In this document: piece by piece, positions 1 to 13,762 of the stretch
Layout of the letters: every line of letters begins with the position of its first letter
Numbering within the stretch: the first letter of the stretch is position 1
Source of the DNA: Pseudomonas antarctica
GTDB taxonomy: Bacteria; Pseudomonadota; Gammaproteobacteria; Pseudomonadales; Pseudomonadaceae
Reading direction: 5' to 3'
Assembly: GCF_900624995.1 (NCBI RefSeq)
Contig: NZ_UYXQ01000015.1
Span: 1 to 64,000 of the forward strand
DNA length: 64,000 nucleotides
Notes under the pieces: generated by a model
What the model was told of the DNA's origin: nothing
Databases searched by the model: none
What the model saw: only the letters and a program-made list of their open reading frames with translations
Position numbers and translations under genes: made by a program

Positions 1-8
1 CCTCCGAC

Positions 9-401
9 CTACGGAACCCGACACGGCAGGCTGGCCAGCAACGGCACCAAGGCACGGCCAACGTGGCCGGCACCGAATACGGCGATCTGGGCTTGTACCT
101 GACCCATGGGTTCGAACAGCAGCACGGTCACGCCGCCGCAGCACTGGCCCAGGCTGGCGCCGAGGCTGAAGCGCTCCAGATGGGTGTTTTGCTGGCCACG
201 CACGAGCATGTCGCGGGCGATCTGCATCGCCTTGTATTCCAAGTGCCCGCCGCCGATGGTGTCGAAGGTCTGTGCGGCGCTGATGACCATCTTTGAGCCG
301 GCATTGCGCGGCGTGGAGCCGAGCTCTTCGATGATGGTCACCAGCACGCAGGGTTCACCCCTGTTCTGCAGGTCGGCGAGGGCGCTGATCCAGTTGTTCA
401 T
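9..401 (-). pseudogene. xdhC: XdhC, xanthine dehydrogenase accessory factor, C-terminally truncated at window edge
   Basis: XdhC delivers and sulfurates the molybdenum cofactor for xanthine dehydrogenase. The 130 readable residues match the family N-terminus: a GSTPRNAGSKM motif, GGGHLEYKA, the CCGG motif, and the start of a Rossmann-like segment (VFGAGHVGRAL). The ATG at 401 is chosen because GGAGGT precedes it by about 5 bases; a GTG six bases upstream is the alternative. Family members are near 280 residues, but a TAG at 9-11 ends this frame directly after LPCRV. With only 8 bases beyond it, I cannot tell a real frameshift or nonsense change from a sequence-end artefact. It is the last gene of xdhA-xdhB-xdhC and is separated from xdhB by a palindromic repeat. 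Confidence 0.75.
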
Positions 402-416
402 AGTCACCTCCAGTCA

Positions 417-523
417 GATCGTTCCCACGTTCCGCGTGGGAATGCATACCGTGACGCGCTGCGTCACAAGAGCGGACGCAGAGCGTCCATGGCGGCATTC
501 CCACGCTGAGCGTGGGAACGATC
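417..523. repeat. Nested-palindrome intergenic repeat, copy 1 (inverted)
   Basis: A 107-bp element bounded by GATCGTTCCCACG and its reverse complement, with internal hairpins GTGACGC/GCGTCAC and GGACGC/GCGTCC. Near-identical copies lie at 36342-36448 and 46991-47103. The order of the internal arms shows that this copy is inverted relative to the other two. Its right end overlaps the xdhB stop codon. Such repeats are typical of fluorescens-group genomes; I do not assign it to a named family. Confidence 0.88.
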
Positions 524-2901
524 AAGCCAGCTCAGTTTCGACGGCTTTTGCAGCGGTCAACTGCCGCATCTGCTCACACCCCCACAACACCCTTTCCGGT
601 GTCGCCGGCGCATCAATCTTGGGCTGATGGCGATACTCGCCCAAACTCGCCACGGCATCCTTGATCGCGCACCACGAGGCAATCCCGAGCATAAACGGCG
701 GCTCGCCCACGGCCTTGGAATGGAACACGGTGTCTTCCGGGTTCTTGCGGTTTTCCACCAGCTTCACGCGCAGGTCCAGCGGCATATCCGCCACGGCCGG
801 GATCTTGTAGCTGGCCGGGCCGTTGGTCATCAGCTTGCCTTTGTTGTTCCACACCAGCTCCTCCATGGTCAGCCAGCCCATGCCCTGGATAAAGCCGCCT
901 TCGACCTGGCCGATGTCGATGGCCGGGTTCAGCGAGGCGCCTACGTCATGGAGGATGTCGGTGCGCAGCATCTTGTATTCGCCGGTGAGGGTGTCGACGA
1001 TCACCTCGCAACAGGCCGCGCCGAACGCGAAGTAGTAGAACGGCCGCCCGCGCGCCTGACTGCGGTCGTAGAAGATTTTCGGGGTCTTGTAGAAGCCGGT
1101 GCTCGACAATGAGACCTGGGCGAAATACGCCTGCTGGATCAAGCTTTCAAAGGTCAGAATCTGATCGCGCACGCGCACATGGCCGTTGTGGAATTCCACG
1201 TCCGCTTCGCTCACGTCGTATTTGCGCGCGGCAAATTCCACCAAGCGTTGCTTGATGGTTTCGGCGGCGTTCTGCGCAGCCTTGCCGTTCAGGTCGGCAC
1301 CGCTGGAAGCCGCCGTCGGCGAGGTGTTGGGCACCTTGTCGGTGTTGGTGGCGGTGATCTGTACGCGGTCGATTTCGACTTGGAACACTTCGGCCACCAC
1401 CTGCGCAACCTTGGTGTTCAAGCCCTGGCCCATCTCGGTGCCGCCGTGGTTCAGGTGGATGCTGCCGTCGGTGTAGATGTGGATCAGCGCGCCGGCCTGG
1501 TTCAGGAAGCTGGCGGTAAACGAAATACCGAACTTCACCGGCGTCAGCGCCAGGCCTTTTTTCAGGATCGGGCTATGGGCGTTGTACAGGCGAATCGCTT
1601 CGCGGCGCTCGGCGTATTGGCTGCTGGCCTCAAGCTCGGCGGTCATTTCCTCGAGCATGTTGTGCTCGACGGTCTGGTAGTAGTGGGTGACGTTGCGCTC
1701 GGTCTTGCCGTAGTAGTTGGCCTTGCGCACCGCCAACGGGTCCAGCGCCAGGTGGCGGGCGATGGCGTCCATGACTTCTTCGATGGCGACCATGCCTTGC
1801 GGGCCGCCGAAGCCGCGATAGGCGGTGTTGGACGCGGTGTTGGTCTTGCAGCGATGGCCGTTGACCGTGGCGTCACCCAGGTAATACGCGTTGTCGGCGT
1901 GGAACATCGCGCGGTCGACAATCGAGTTCGACAGGTCGGGCGAGCAGCCGCAGTTACCCGCCAGTTCCAAGTTAATGCCGTGCAGGCGGCCGCTGTCGTC
2001 AAAGCCCACGTCGTATTCGATATAGAAGGGGTGACGCTTGCCAGTCATCAGCATGTCTTCGACGCGCGGCAGGCGCATTTTGGTCGGCTGGCCGGTGAGG
2101 CGCGCGACCACCGCGCACAGGCACGCGGGGCTGGCGGCCTGGGTTTCCTTGCCGCCGAAACCACCGCCCATGCGGCGCATGTCGACCACGATTTTGTTCA
2201 TCGACACGTCGAGCACTTCGGCCACCAGCTTCTGCACTTCGGTGGGGTTTTGCGTGGAGCAGTAGACGATCATGCCGCCGTCTTCGGTGGGCATCACCGA
2301 CGAGATCTGGGTTTCCAGGTAGAAGTGTTCCTGGCCACCGATGTGCAGCGTGCCCTGGATACGGTTTTTTGCCGTCGCCAGCGCGCCCACCGAATCACCG
2401 CGTTGGTGGGTATGGCTGTCGAGCACAAAGTGCTTGTTACGAAAGGCCTCGACCACATCCAGCACCGGTTCCAGGTCTTCGTATTCGATCACCGCGGCCA
2501 TGGCAGCTTTGCGTGCGGTTTCCAGGTCGCGGGCGGCCACCGCCAGCACCACTTGGCCGACAAACTGCACGGTGTCGATGGCCAGCAACGGGTCGCCGGG
2601 CATCAGCGGGCCGATGTCTTTCAGGCCCGGCACGTCTTCGTGGGTGATCGCGATGCGCACACCTTCAAAGGCGTAGCAAGGCGCAGTGTCGATACTGATG
2701 ATGCGGGCGTGGGCGCGGTCTGACATGCGCGCATACAGGTGCAATTGGTTAGGGAATTCCAGGCGGTCATCAATGTACTGCGCTTCGCCGCTGACGTGCT
2801 TGGCGGCGCTGTCATGCTTGACGCTGCGCCCGACTCCGGAGGTCAGGTCCTGGGTAAATAGCTCGGCAAGTTCGGCCTGGGTTTTAACGACGGCGTGATG
2901 G

Positions 2902-2909
<8 letters not shown>
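522..2909 (-). CDS. xdhB: Xanthine dehydrogenase, molybdopterin-binding large subunit
   Basis: Large subunit of the bacterial xanthine dehydrogenase, which oxidises hypoxanthine to xanthine and xanthine to urate at a molybdenum centre in the cytoplasm. The 795 residues cover the complete family length. Visible motifs are the glycine-rich MRRMGGGFGGKE cofactor segment near residue 250, AYRGFGGPQ near 365, and VGEPPFMLG near the C-terminus, which carries the catalytic Glu. The start ATG at 2909 overlaps the end of xdhA by 8 bases, so the two are probably translationally coupled. Together with xdhA it forms the (AB)2 enzyme of purine catabolism. Confidence 0.96.
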
Positions 2910-4350
<1,441 letters not shown>

Positions 4351-4409
4351 GGAAGGCCTCGCAGACTCATTATTGTTGTTAACCGCTTTGCGCCGAATCT
4401 AGTCATGTC

Positions 4410-4423
4410 TGACTTTTCGGTCA
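4410..4423. promoter_or_regulatory. Candidate GntR operator 1
   Basis: TGACTTTTCGGTCA, an imperfect palindrome, lies 60 bp upstream of xdhA and in the divergent control region of the GntR gene. It differs from the second palindrome by one half-site base, and the two are 23 bp apart, about two helical turns, as expected for cooperative binding. Assignment to the adjacent regulator is inference. Confidence 0.5.
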
Positions 4424-4432
4424 ATGATTTTC

Positions 4433-4446
4433 TGACCGGAAGGTCA
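4433..4446. promoter_or_regulatory. Candidate GntR operator 2
   Basis: TGACCGGAAGGTCA is a perfect TGACC-N4-GGTCA palindrome flanked by TTTC on the left and AGAAA on the right, which extends the dyad. It lies between xdhA and the GntR gene at 4631, which makes autoregulation and xdh control by that protein likely. Confidence 0.55.
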
Positions 4447-4630
4447 AGAAACTGCGATCGCAACACGTTCAATTATGGTCCAGTCTTCTGGAACCGGCGT
4501 TTTTGGCGGCGTGTGGGTTTTCAACGCTGCTTATTTCATGCCAAATTCGCCACCGTGGGCGTAGCGCCATCAGCGGGCCAATGCGCTACACTGCCGCGTT
4601 TGTACAGATAGAAGAATCTGAAGGGAAAAC

Positions 4631-5290
4631 ATGACGTTCAAGGCGCCGGACAGTCTCGCCGAGCAAATTGCTCACCACCTCGCCGAACGTATCATTCGCG
4701 GCGATCTCAAGCCTGGGGAGCGGATCCAGGAACAGAAAGTCACGCTGGCATTAAATGTCAGCCGTGGTTCCGTGCGTGAAGCCTTATTGATCCTCGAACG
4801 TCGCCACCTGATCGCGATTCTGCCGCGCCGTGGTGCCCACGTCACCGAGCTGACCGCACACAAGGCGCAGAGCCTGTGCACGTTGATGGGCGAGTTGTAC
4901 ATTCTGCTCGGTAACGCAGTGGCCCTGGGCTGGCAGACCCAGGTCGACATGGCGCCGTTCCTGCAAATCCAGCAGCGTCTGGTGGGCAGTTTTGAGCGTC
5001 AGGATATCCGTGCCTTCGTCGAAGAAAGCTTCAACGTGATGCGCGCTGCTTACCCTTTTGCCAACAACCCCTATTTGCAGGAAACCGTCGAAAACCTGCA
5101 GCCGGCAATGAACCGCGCCTATTACCTGGCGCTGGATCAACGCAAGGCATCCATGAGCGAGTACCTGGCATTGTTCGAGCAACTGCTCGCCGCCGTGCTG
5201 GCCCGTGACCTGGTGCAGATTCGCCAGGTACTGTCGGCCTATGGCCAGCGCAGTTCCTCGCTGGTGATCGCTGCGTTGGCGGACGCCTAA
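4631..5290 (+). CDS. GntR-family transcriptional regulator
   Basis: A 219-residue DNA-binding regulator. Residues about 5-72 form the GntR winged helix (LAERIIRGDLKPGERIQEQ, then VSRGSVREALLILERR); the all-helical remainder resembles an FCD-type effector domain. The ATG at 4631 follows GAAGGG. It diverges from xdhA and ends 2 bases before smc. Position suggests that it controls the xanthine dehydrogenase operon, perhaps with a purine ligand, through the tandem TGACC-N4-GGTCA sites. The ligand is unknown. Confidence 0.85.
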   Translation: MTFKAPDSLAEQIAHHLAERIIRGDLKPGERIQEQKVTLALNVSRGSVREALLILERRHLIAILPRRGAHVTELTAHKAQSLCTLMGELYILLGNAVALGWQTQVDMAPFLQIQQRLVGSFERQDIRAFVEESFNVMRAAYPFANNPYLQETVENLQPAMNRAYYLALDQRKASMSEYLALFEQLLAAVLARDLVQIRQVLSAYGQRSSSLVIAALADA

Positions 5291-5292
5291 GC

Positions 5293-8200
5293 GTGCGGCT
5301 CAAGTGCATCAAACTGGCGGGGTTCAAATCCTTCGTCGACCCGACCACGGTGAACTTCCCCAGTAACATGGCGGCAGTGGTGGGGCCCAATGGCTGCGGC
5401 AAGTCGAACATCATCGACGCCGTCCGCTGGGTGATGGGCGAGAGCTCGGCAAAAAACCTGCGCGGCGAGTCGATGACCGACGTCATCTTCAACGGCTCCA
5501 CCAGCCGCAAGCCGGTGAGCCAGGCCAGTATCGAGCTGGTGTTCGACAACTCCGACGGTACCCTGGTCGGTGAATACGCGGCCTACGCGGAAATCTCGAT
5601 CCGCCGCAAAGTGACGCGCGACAGCCAGAACAGCTACTTCCTCAACGGCACCAAGTGCCGGCGCCGTGACATCACCGATATCTTCCTCGGCACAGGCTTG
5701 GGCCCGCGCAGCTACTCGATCATCGAACAGGGCATGATCTCCAAGCTGATCGAAGCCAAGCCCGAAGACCTGCGCAACTTTATCGAAGAAGCGGCCGGCA
5801 TCTCCAAATACAAGGAGCGCCGTCGCGAGACCGAAAACCGCATCCGCCGTACCCATGAAAACCTCGCCCGCCTGACCGACTTGCGTGAAGAACTGGAGCG
5901 TCAGTTGGAGCGCCTGCACCGCCAGGCCCAGGCCGCCGAGAAGTACCAGGAATACAAGGGCGAAGAACGCCAGCTCAAGGCGCAACTCTCGGCCCTGCGT
6001 TGGCAGGCGCTGAATGATCAGGTCGGCCAGCGCGAAGCGATCATCGGCACCCAGGAAATCAGCTTTGAAGCGCTGGTGGCCGAACAACGCAATGCCGACG
6101 CCAGCATTGAGCGCCTGCGTGACGGTCACCATGACCTCTCCGAGCGCTTCAACTTGGTGCAGGGGCGCTTTTATTCGGTGGGCGGTGATATCGCCCGGGT
6201 CGAACAGAGCATCCAGCACGGCCAGCAGCGTCTGCGCCAGTTGCAGGACGACTTGAAGGAAGCTGAGCGTGCGCGCCTTGAAACCGAATCGCACCTGGGT
6301 CACGACCGCACCTTGCTGCTGACCCTCGGCGAAGAGCTGGACATGCTCACCCCGGAGCAGGAAATCACCAGCGCGGCCGCCGAAGAGGCCGCCGCCGCCC
6401 TGGAAGAATCCGAAACCACCATGCACGGCTGGCAGGAGCAGTGGGACGCTTTCAACCTGCAATCCGCCGAGCCGCGCCGCCAGGCCGAGGTGCAGCAGTC
6501 GCGCATCCAGCAGCTGGAAACCAGCATGGAGCGCCTGGCCGAGCGTCAGCGTCGTCTGCAGGAAGAGCGCGTGTTGCTCGCCGCCGACCCGGAAGACGCG
6601 GCAATCATGGCGCTGAGCGAGCAACTGGCTGAAAGCGAAATGACCCTCGAAGAGCTTGAAGCCAGCGAAGAACAGCAAGTGGAGCGCCTGGAGCAATTGC
6701 GTCAGCAACTGCAACAGGCGACCCAGGCGCAGCAACAGGCCCAAGGCGATTTGCAGCGGCTGAACGGACGCTTGGCGTCCCTCGAAGCCTTGCAGCAAGC
6801 TGCCCTGGACCCGGGCACCGGCACGGCCGAGTGGCTGCGCGACCAACACCTGGCCGAACGCCCGCGCCTGGCCGAAGGCTTGAAGGTTGAGGCGGGCTGG
6901 GAACTGGCGGTGGAAACCGTGCTCGGTGCCGATCTGCAGGCTGTATTAGTCGATGATTTTGGCGGCTTCGACTTGGCCGGTTTCTCCCAAGGCGATCTGC
7001 GTTTGCTCAGCCCGGCTGCCGATGGCACCCGCGTGCCAGGCAGTCTGCTCGACAAAGTTGAAGCGGCGATTGACCTGTCGCCATGGCTGGGTCAGGTCAA
7101 GCCCGTGGACTCGCTGGAGCAAGCCCTGGCCCAACGCGGTCAGCTGGCGGCCGGCGAAAGTCTGATCAGCCGCGATGGCTACTGGGTGGGCCGCCACTTC
7201 CTGCGTGTGCGCCGTGCCAGCGAAGCCGAAAGCGGCGTATTGGCCCGTGGCCAGGAAATCGTCAACCTGAGCGCCGAACGCGAAGAGCGTGAAGCCACCC
7301 TGGAAAGCCTGGAAACCGAACTGCAAACCCTGCGCGCCACCCAGCGCCAGCAAGAGACCGGCCGTGAGCACCTGCGCCGTCTGTTGCAGGATGAAGCGCG
7401 CCAGCAAGGCGAACTCAAAGCCCAGCTGTCGGCGAGCAAAGCCAAGGCCGAACAACTGACCTTGCGCCGCACTCGCCTCGACGAAGAAGTGGCGGAGATG
7501 GGCGAGCAGCGTGTTCTGGAACACGAGCAAATCGGCGAAGCGCGCCTGCAGTTGCAGGAAGCCCTCGACAGCATGGCGCTGGACACCGAGCAGCGCGAAC
7601 TGTTGCTGGCCCAACGCGACAGCCTGCGCGAACGCCTCGATCGTGTGCGCCAGGAAGCCCGTCAGCACAAGGATCACGCCCACCAGTTGGCGGTGCGCCT
7701 AGGCTCGCTGCAGGCTCAGCACACGTCCACGCGCCAGGCCCTTGAGCGCCTGGAGATGCAATCCGAACGCCTCACCGAAAAGCGCGAGCAACTGAGCCTC
7801 AACCTGGAAGAGGGCGAGGCGCCGCTGGAAGAGCTGCGGCTCAAGCTGGAAGCGTTGCTCGACAAACGCATGAGCGTCGACGAAGAACTCAAGACCGCGC
7901 AGATCGCGCTGGAAGACACCGACCGCGAACTGCGCGACGCGGAAAAACGCCGGACCCAGGCCGAGCAGCAATCACAGCTGATTCGCGGCCAGCTCGAACA
8001 ACAGCGCATGGAATGGCAAGCCCTGACCGTGCGCCGCAAGACCCTGCAAGACCAGTTGCTGGAAGACGGCTACGACTTGCACGGCGTGCTTAATACGTTG
8101 ACCGCCCAGGCCAACGAGAAAGACGCCGAAGAAGAACTTGAACGGATTGCTGCACGTATTCAGCGACTCGGCGCGATCAACCTCGCGGCCATCGACGAGT

Positions 8201-8781
8201 ATCAGCAACAATCGGAGCGCAAACGTTATCTGGATGCCCAGGACGCCGACTTGGTGGAAGCCCTGGACACCCTGGAAAACGTGATCCGCAAGATCGACAA
8301 GGAAACCCGTAATCGCTTCAAAGATACCTTTGATCAGATTAATGGTGGTTTACAGGCGTTATTCCCGAAAGTTTTCGGTGGCGGCAGCGCCTACTTGGAA
8401 CTGACGGGCGAAGATCTACTCGATACAGGGGTGACGATCATGGCGCGGCCTCCGGGCAAGAAGAACAGCACCATCCATTTGTTGTCCGGTGGCGAGAAGG
8501 CCCTGACGGCATTGGCCCTGGTATTTGCGATCTTCAAGTTGAACCCGGCGCCGTTTTGCATGCTCGACGAAGTTGACGCGCCGCTGGATGACGCTAACGT
8601 TGGACGCTACGCCCGGTTGGTTAAAGAGATGTCCCAGACCGTGCAGTTCATCTATATCACCCACAACAAGATCGCCATGGAAATGGCGGATCAGTTGATG
8701 GGTGTGACGATGCACGAACCGGGCTGTTCGCGATTGGTAGCGGTGGATGTCGAAGAAGCGATGGCGATGGTGGAATCCTGA
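5293..8781 (+). CDS. smc: Chromosome segregation protein SMC
   Basis: Structural maintenance of chromosomes ATPase, the core of the bacterial condensin that compacts and organises the origin region. The 1162 residues show the full layout: Walker A GPNGCGKSN near residue 31, a long Glu/Gln/Arg-rich coiled coil, a hinge around 515-650, the returning coiled coil, ABC signature LSGGEKAL near 1063 and Walker B MLDEVDAP near 1089. A GTG at 5293 is the start, because the conserved MRLKCIKLAGFKSF begins there; it lies 2 bases after the GntR stop. zipA and ligA follow as in other pseudomonads. Confidence 0.97.
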   Translation: MRLKCIKLAGFKSFVDPTTVNFPSNMAAVVGPNGCGKSNIIDAVRWVMGESSAKNLRGESMTDVIFNGSTSRKPVSQASIELVFDNSDGTLVGEYAAYAEISIRRKVTRDSQNSYFLNGTKCRRRDITDIFLGTGLGPRSYSIIEQGMISKLIEAKPEDLRNFIEEAAGISKYKERRRETENRIRRTHENLARLTDLREELERQLERLHRQAQAAEKYQEYKGEERQLKAQLSALRWQALNDQVGQREAIIGTQEISFEALVAEQRNADASIERLRDGHHDLSERFNLVQGRFYSVGGDIARVEQSIQHGQQRLRQLQDDLKEAERARLETESHLGHDRTLLLTLGEELDMLTPEQEITSAAAEEAAAALEESETTMHGWQEQWDAFNLQSAEPRRQAEVQQSRIQQLETSMERLAERQRRLQEERVLLAADPEDAAIMALSEQLAESEMTLEELEASEEQQVERLEQLRQQLQQATQAQQQAQGDLQRLNGRLASLEALQQAALDPGTGTAEWLRDQHLAERPRLAEGLKVEAGWELAVETVLGADLQAVLVDDFGGFDLAGFSQGDLRLLSPAADGTRVPGSLLDKVEAAIDLSPWLGQVKPVDSLEQALAQRGQLAAGESLISRDGYWVGRHFLRVRRASEAESGVLARGQEIVNLSAEREEREATLESLETELQTLRATQRQQETGREHLRRLLQDEARQQGELKAQLSASKAKAEQLTLRRTRLDEEVAEMGEQRVLEHEQIGEARLQLQEALDSMALDTEQRELLLAQRDSLRERLDRVRQEARQHKDHAHQLAVRLGSLQAQHTSTRQALERLEMQSERLTEKREQLSLNLEEGEAPLEELRLKLEALLDKRMSVDEELKTAQIALEDTDRELRDAEKRRTQAEQQSQLIRGQLEQQRMEWQALTVRRKTLQDQLLEDGYDLHGVLNTLTAQANEKDAEEELERIAARIQRLGAINLAAIDEYQQQSERKRYLDAQDADLVEALDTLENVIRKIDKETRNRFKDTFDQINGGLQALFPKVFGGGSAYLELTGEDLLDTGVTIMARPPGKKNSTIHLLSGGEKALTALALVFAIFKLNPAPFCMLDEVDAPLDDANVGRYARLVKEMSQTVQFIYITHNKIAMEMADQLMGVTMHEPGCSRLVAVDVEEAMAMVES

Positions 8782-9040
8782 ACCGCGCCGGGAAAGGATT
8801 TTTATAGCGGGCTGTAGGAGGGTTTACGGGGCTGGCGAAAGTGGCAAATGGACATATTTTTTCAAGCCATTTTGACAGACGGTGTAAAGTTATCTTTGGT
8901 CGTGCTAGTTTAATGTCAATTTTTCGTATGCGTGGGCAAAACGTCAGTCAGAACATAGAGTTGGCGCCACGTTTTAAAGCGGTTTGCACGGTGCTAAACC
9001 CCTTATTTTTCAGCATTTTTTATTAGAGGCACGGGATTAC

Positions 9041-9904
9041 ATGGAAATCGGTCTGCGCGAGTGGCTGATCGTCATCGGCATTATTGTCATTGCCGGTATT
9101 CTTTTTGATGGCTGGCGCCGCATGCGCGGTGGCAAGGGCAAGCTTAAATTCCGTCTGGACCGCAACCTGTCCAACTTGCCTGACGACGACGGCAGCGCCG
9201 GGCTGCTGGGGCCGCCTCGTGTGCTGGATACGCATAAAGAGCCGCAATTGGACGAACACGACTTGCCGTCGATGAGCGCGCCGGTCCGTGAGGGCCGTGA
9301 ACCGTCTTCCAAGCGTGGCAAGCGCGGCAGTGCTGCCGTTGCCGAGCCGCATCAGGGCGACCTGAACCTGGACGTCGATGACGGCCCAAGCTTCAGCAGC
9401 CGCGATGACGACTTCCCTGACGAGACCCCAACCAAGGGCGCGGCGCGCCAATCGGTCAACGATCAGCCGGCCGCCGAAGAAGTCTTGGTGATCAGCGTGA
9501 TCTGCCGCGACGCTGCTGGTTTCAAAGGCCCGGCGCTGTTGCAGAACATCCTGGAAAGCGGCCTTCGGTTTGGCGAGATGGACATTTTTCACCGCCACGA
9601 AAGCATGGCGGGTAACGGCGAAGTGCTGTTCTCCATGGCTAACGCGGTCAAGCCGGGCACCTTCGATCTGGACGATATCGACCTGTTCAGCACGCCGGCC
9701 GTGAGCTTCTTCCTCGGCCTGCCAGGCCCGCGTCACCCCAAACAAGCCTTCGACGTGATGGTGGCCGCCGCACGCAAGCTGTCGCAGGAACTCAATGGCG
9801 AGCTCAAGGACGACCAACGCAGCGTCCTGACTGCCCAGACCATCGAACACTACCGTCAGCGCATCGTTGAGTTCGAGCGTCGCGCCCTGACACAGAAACG
9901 CTGA
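9041..9904 (+). CDS. zipA: Cell division protein ZipA
   Basis: Inner-membrane anchor that tethers and bundles FtsZ in the divisome. The 287 residues start with a membrane span (about 8-24, [15 protein letters not shown]), then a basic RRMRGGKGK stretch, a charged flexible linker with Asp and Pro, and a C-terminal FtsZ-binding domain from about residue 145 ([18 protein letters not shown]). The ATG at 9041 is chosen because the conserved MEIGLREW begins there and the frame upstream is not conserved-looking. The 260 bp upstream contain a TTGACA at 8873 but no clear matching -10 box. A hairpin terminator follows the gene. Confidence 0.95.
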   Translation: MEIGLREWLIVIGIIVIAGILFDGWRRMRGGKGKLKFRLDRNLSNLPDDDGSAGLLGPPRVLDTHKEPQLDEHDLPSMSAPVREGREPSSKRGKRGSAAVAEPHQGDLNLDVDDGPSFSSRDDDFPDETPTKGAARQSVNDQPAAEEVLVISVICRDAAGFKGPALLQNILESGLRFGEMDIFHRHESMAGNGEVLFSMANAVKPGTFDLDDIDLFSTPAVSFFLGLPGPRHPKQAFDVMVAAARKLSQELNGELKDDQRSVLTAQTIEHYRQRIVEFERRALTQKR

Positions 9905-9950
9905 GGATTGGTCTTCAGCGTTGTCGGTAGAATAAGCGCACTAACATATT

Positions 9951-12358
<2,408 letters not shown>

Positions 12359-12381
12359 CGGCGCGTGTGGGCCGTGAGCTT

Positions 12382-12432
12382 ATTGTGGCGAGCGGGTTTG
12401 CGCCGTGTTGGGCTGCGCAGCAGCCCCATCGC
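12382..12432. repeat. Degenerate intergenic repeat with GGGCTGC/GCAGCCC hairpin
   Basis: TTGTGGCGAGCGGGTTTG followed by a perfect hairpin GGGCTGC-GCA-GCAGCCC (12410-12426). The wording matches intergenic repeats that I recognise in many fluorescens-group genomes. It could also serve as the ligA transcript end, though no T-run follows. Confidence 0.5.
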
Positions 12433-12491
12433 GCGTTGAACGATTGCAGGCGGAATATGATCTAGTCTTGGTCACCTAGGGAGAGTTCGCC

Positions 12492-13655
12492 ATGTTCCGC
12501 TACTTCGAGCAACTCAGTTCGCGCATCGGCGCACCGTTCATGGGCCAAACCTCGCGCAACAGCAAGGTGTGGCAATGCCGTTGCGGTCAGTCCCTGTTCT
12601 TTCGCAACAGCCAGTGCCTGGCTTGCCAAGCGCTGCTGGGCTATCAGCCGCAGCAAAGCCGCTTGTCGTCGCTGCAACCTGGACCGGTCGCCGGCACGTG
12701 GCTTGCGGACGACAACCTGGCGGCCGGCGCCTTCCGCCGCTGTGCCAACCTCGACACTCCGGCAGCCTGCAACTGGCTGATTCCCGCCCATAGCACCGCA
12801 CCGTTATGCGTGGCCTGCAGCCTCAATCGCACCATTCCCGACTTGTCTGTGCCGGAAAACCCCGAACGCTGGGGCAAAGTAGAAACTGCCAAGCGCCGAC
12901 TGGTCGCGCAATTGATCAGCCTGGGCTTGCAGGTGGTGCCTAAAAGCGTCGATGAAGACGCCGGCCTGGCTTTCGATTTCGTCGGCATCGACCTGGAGGG
13001 CAACGCGCCCACCACGGGCCATGCCAACGGCTTGATCACCCTGGACATCAAGGAAGCCGACGACGCCCATCGCGAAAAACTCCGCGTACAGATGCGCGAG
13101 CCCTATCGCACGCTGCTCGGCCATTTTCGCCATGAGGTCGGGCACTACTATTGGGACCAACTGATCGCTAACAGCCATTGGCTCGAACCGTTTCGCACCC
13201 TGTTCGGCGACGAACGCGCCAGCTATGCCGAGGCTCTCGACCGGCATTACCAGCACGGCCCGCGTCCGGACTGGGCGCAAACGTGCGTCAGCGCCTACGC
13301 CACTATGCACCCCTGGGAAGACTGGGCCGAAACCTGGGCCCACTACCTGCACATGATGGACGCCGTCGACACGGCCCTGGGCTTTGGCATGAGCGCCCGC
13401 GAGATGGACTTGGATTATCAGCCCTTCCCCCTGAGCACGCTCCACGACCCCGAACACCCCGGTGGTGCGGCGTTCCTGTCATTCGTCAATGCGTGGATCG
13501 AACTGGCTGGCATGCTCAATGAGCTGTCACGCAGCATGGGCCAGCCGGATTTCTATCCCTTCGTGTTGCCGCCGGCGGTGATCGCCAAGCTGCACTTCAT
13601 TCACCTGGTGATCCAGGAGGAGGGTGGCAGGGCCGATGAGTCCGTGATTCGGTAG
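12492..13655 (+). CDS. Putative zinc-binding metallopeptidase
   Basis: A 387-residue protein of the family annotated as putative zinc-binding metallopeptidase (Peptidase_Mx/COG4307 type). The N-terminus has a zinc-ribbon-like pair (CRCG near 30, CLAC near 43) and a second Cys pair (LCVACS near 106). The catalytic motif HEVGHYYW begins at residue 214, and a downstream EDWAETWAHYLHMMD helix supplies a likely third ligand. No signal peptide is seen, so it is cytoplasmic. The substrate is unknown. It stands alone between ligA and ffs. Confidence 0.82.
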   Translation: MFRYFEQLSSRIGAPFMGQTSRNSKVWQCRCGQSLFFRNSQCLACQALLGYQPQQSRLSSLQPGPVAGTWLADDNLAAGAFRRCANLDTPAACNWLIPAHSTAPLCVACSLNRTIPDLSVPENPERWGKVETAKRRLVAQLISLGLQVVPKSVDEDAGLAFDFVGIDLEGNAPTTGHANGLITLDIKEADDAHREKLRVQMREPYRTLLGHFRHEVGHYYWDQLIANSHWLEPFRTLFGDERASYAEALDRHYQHGPRPDWAQTCVSAYATMHPWEDWAETWAHYLHMMDAVDTALGFGMSAREMDLDYQPFPLSTLHDPEHPGGAAFLSFVNAWIELAGMLNELSRSMGQPDFYPFVLPPAVIAKLHFIHLVIQEEGGRADESVIR

Positions 13656-13702
13656 TGGCACAAGTGCTTGAGTCGATTCATATTTTAATCCGGCGTCAAC
13701 GG

Positions 13703-13730
13703 TTGTAAGTTCCGATCAGATCGGTACAAT
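13703..13730 (+). promoter_or_regulatory. Promoter of the 4.5S RNA gene
   Basis: TTGTAA and TACAAT hexamers separated by 16 bases form a good sigma-70 promoter. The predicted start near 13737 gives a short leader before the folded RNA at 13763. Confidence 0.65.
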
Positions 13731-13762
13731 GGCGCGGCTTGCCGAGAGGCCAGCGTCGTTAT

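Noticed and set aside
1179..2723. 514-codon open frame on the plus strand opposite xdhB
   Set aside because: A shadow of the GC-rich third-position bias of xdhB; the translation is Val/His/Gly-rich and has no domain. The same applies to the long frames opposite smc (5287-6849), ligA (10160-12343), the ccoN genes (41242-42717) and aceK (62725-63975).
8873..8900. zipA promoter from the TTGACA at 8873
   Set aside because: No acceptable -10 hexamer at 16-18 bp spacing, so not listed as a promoter.
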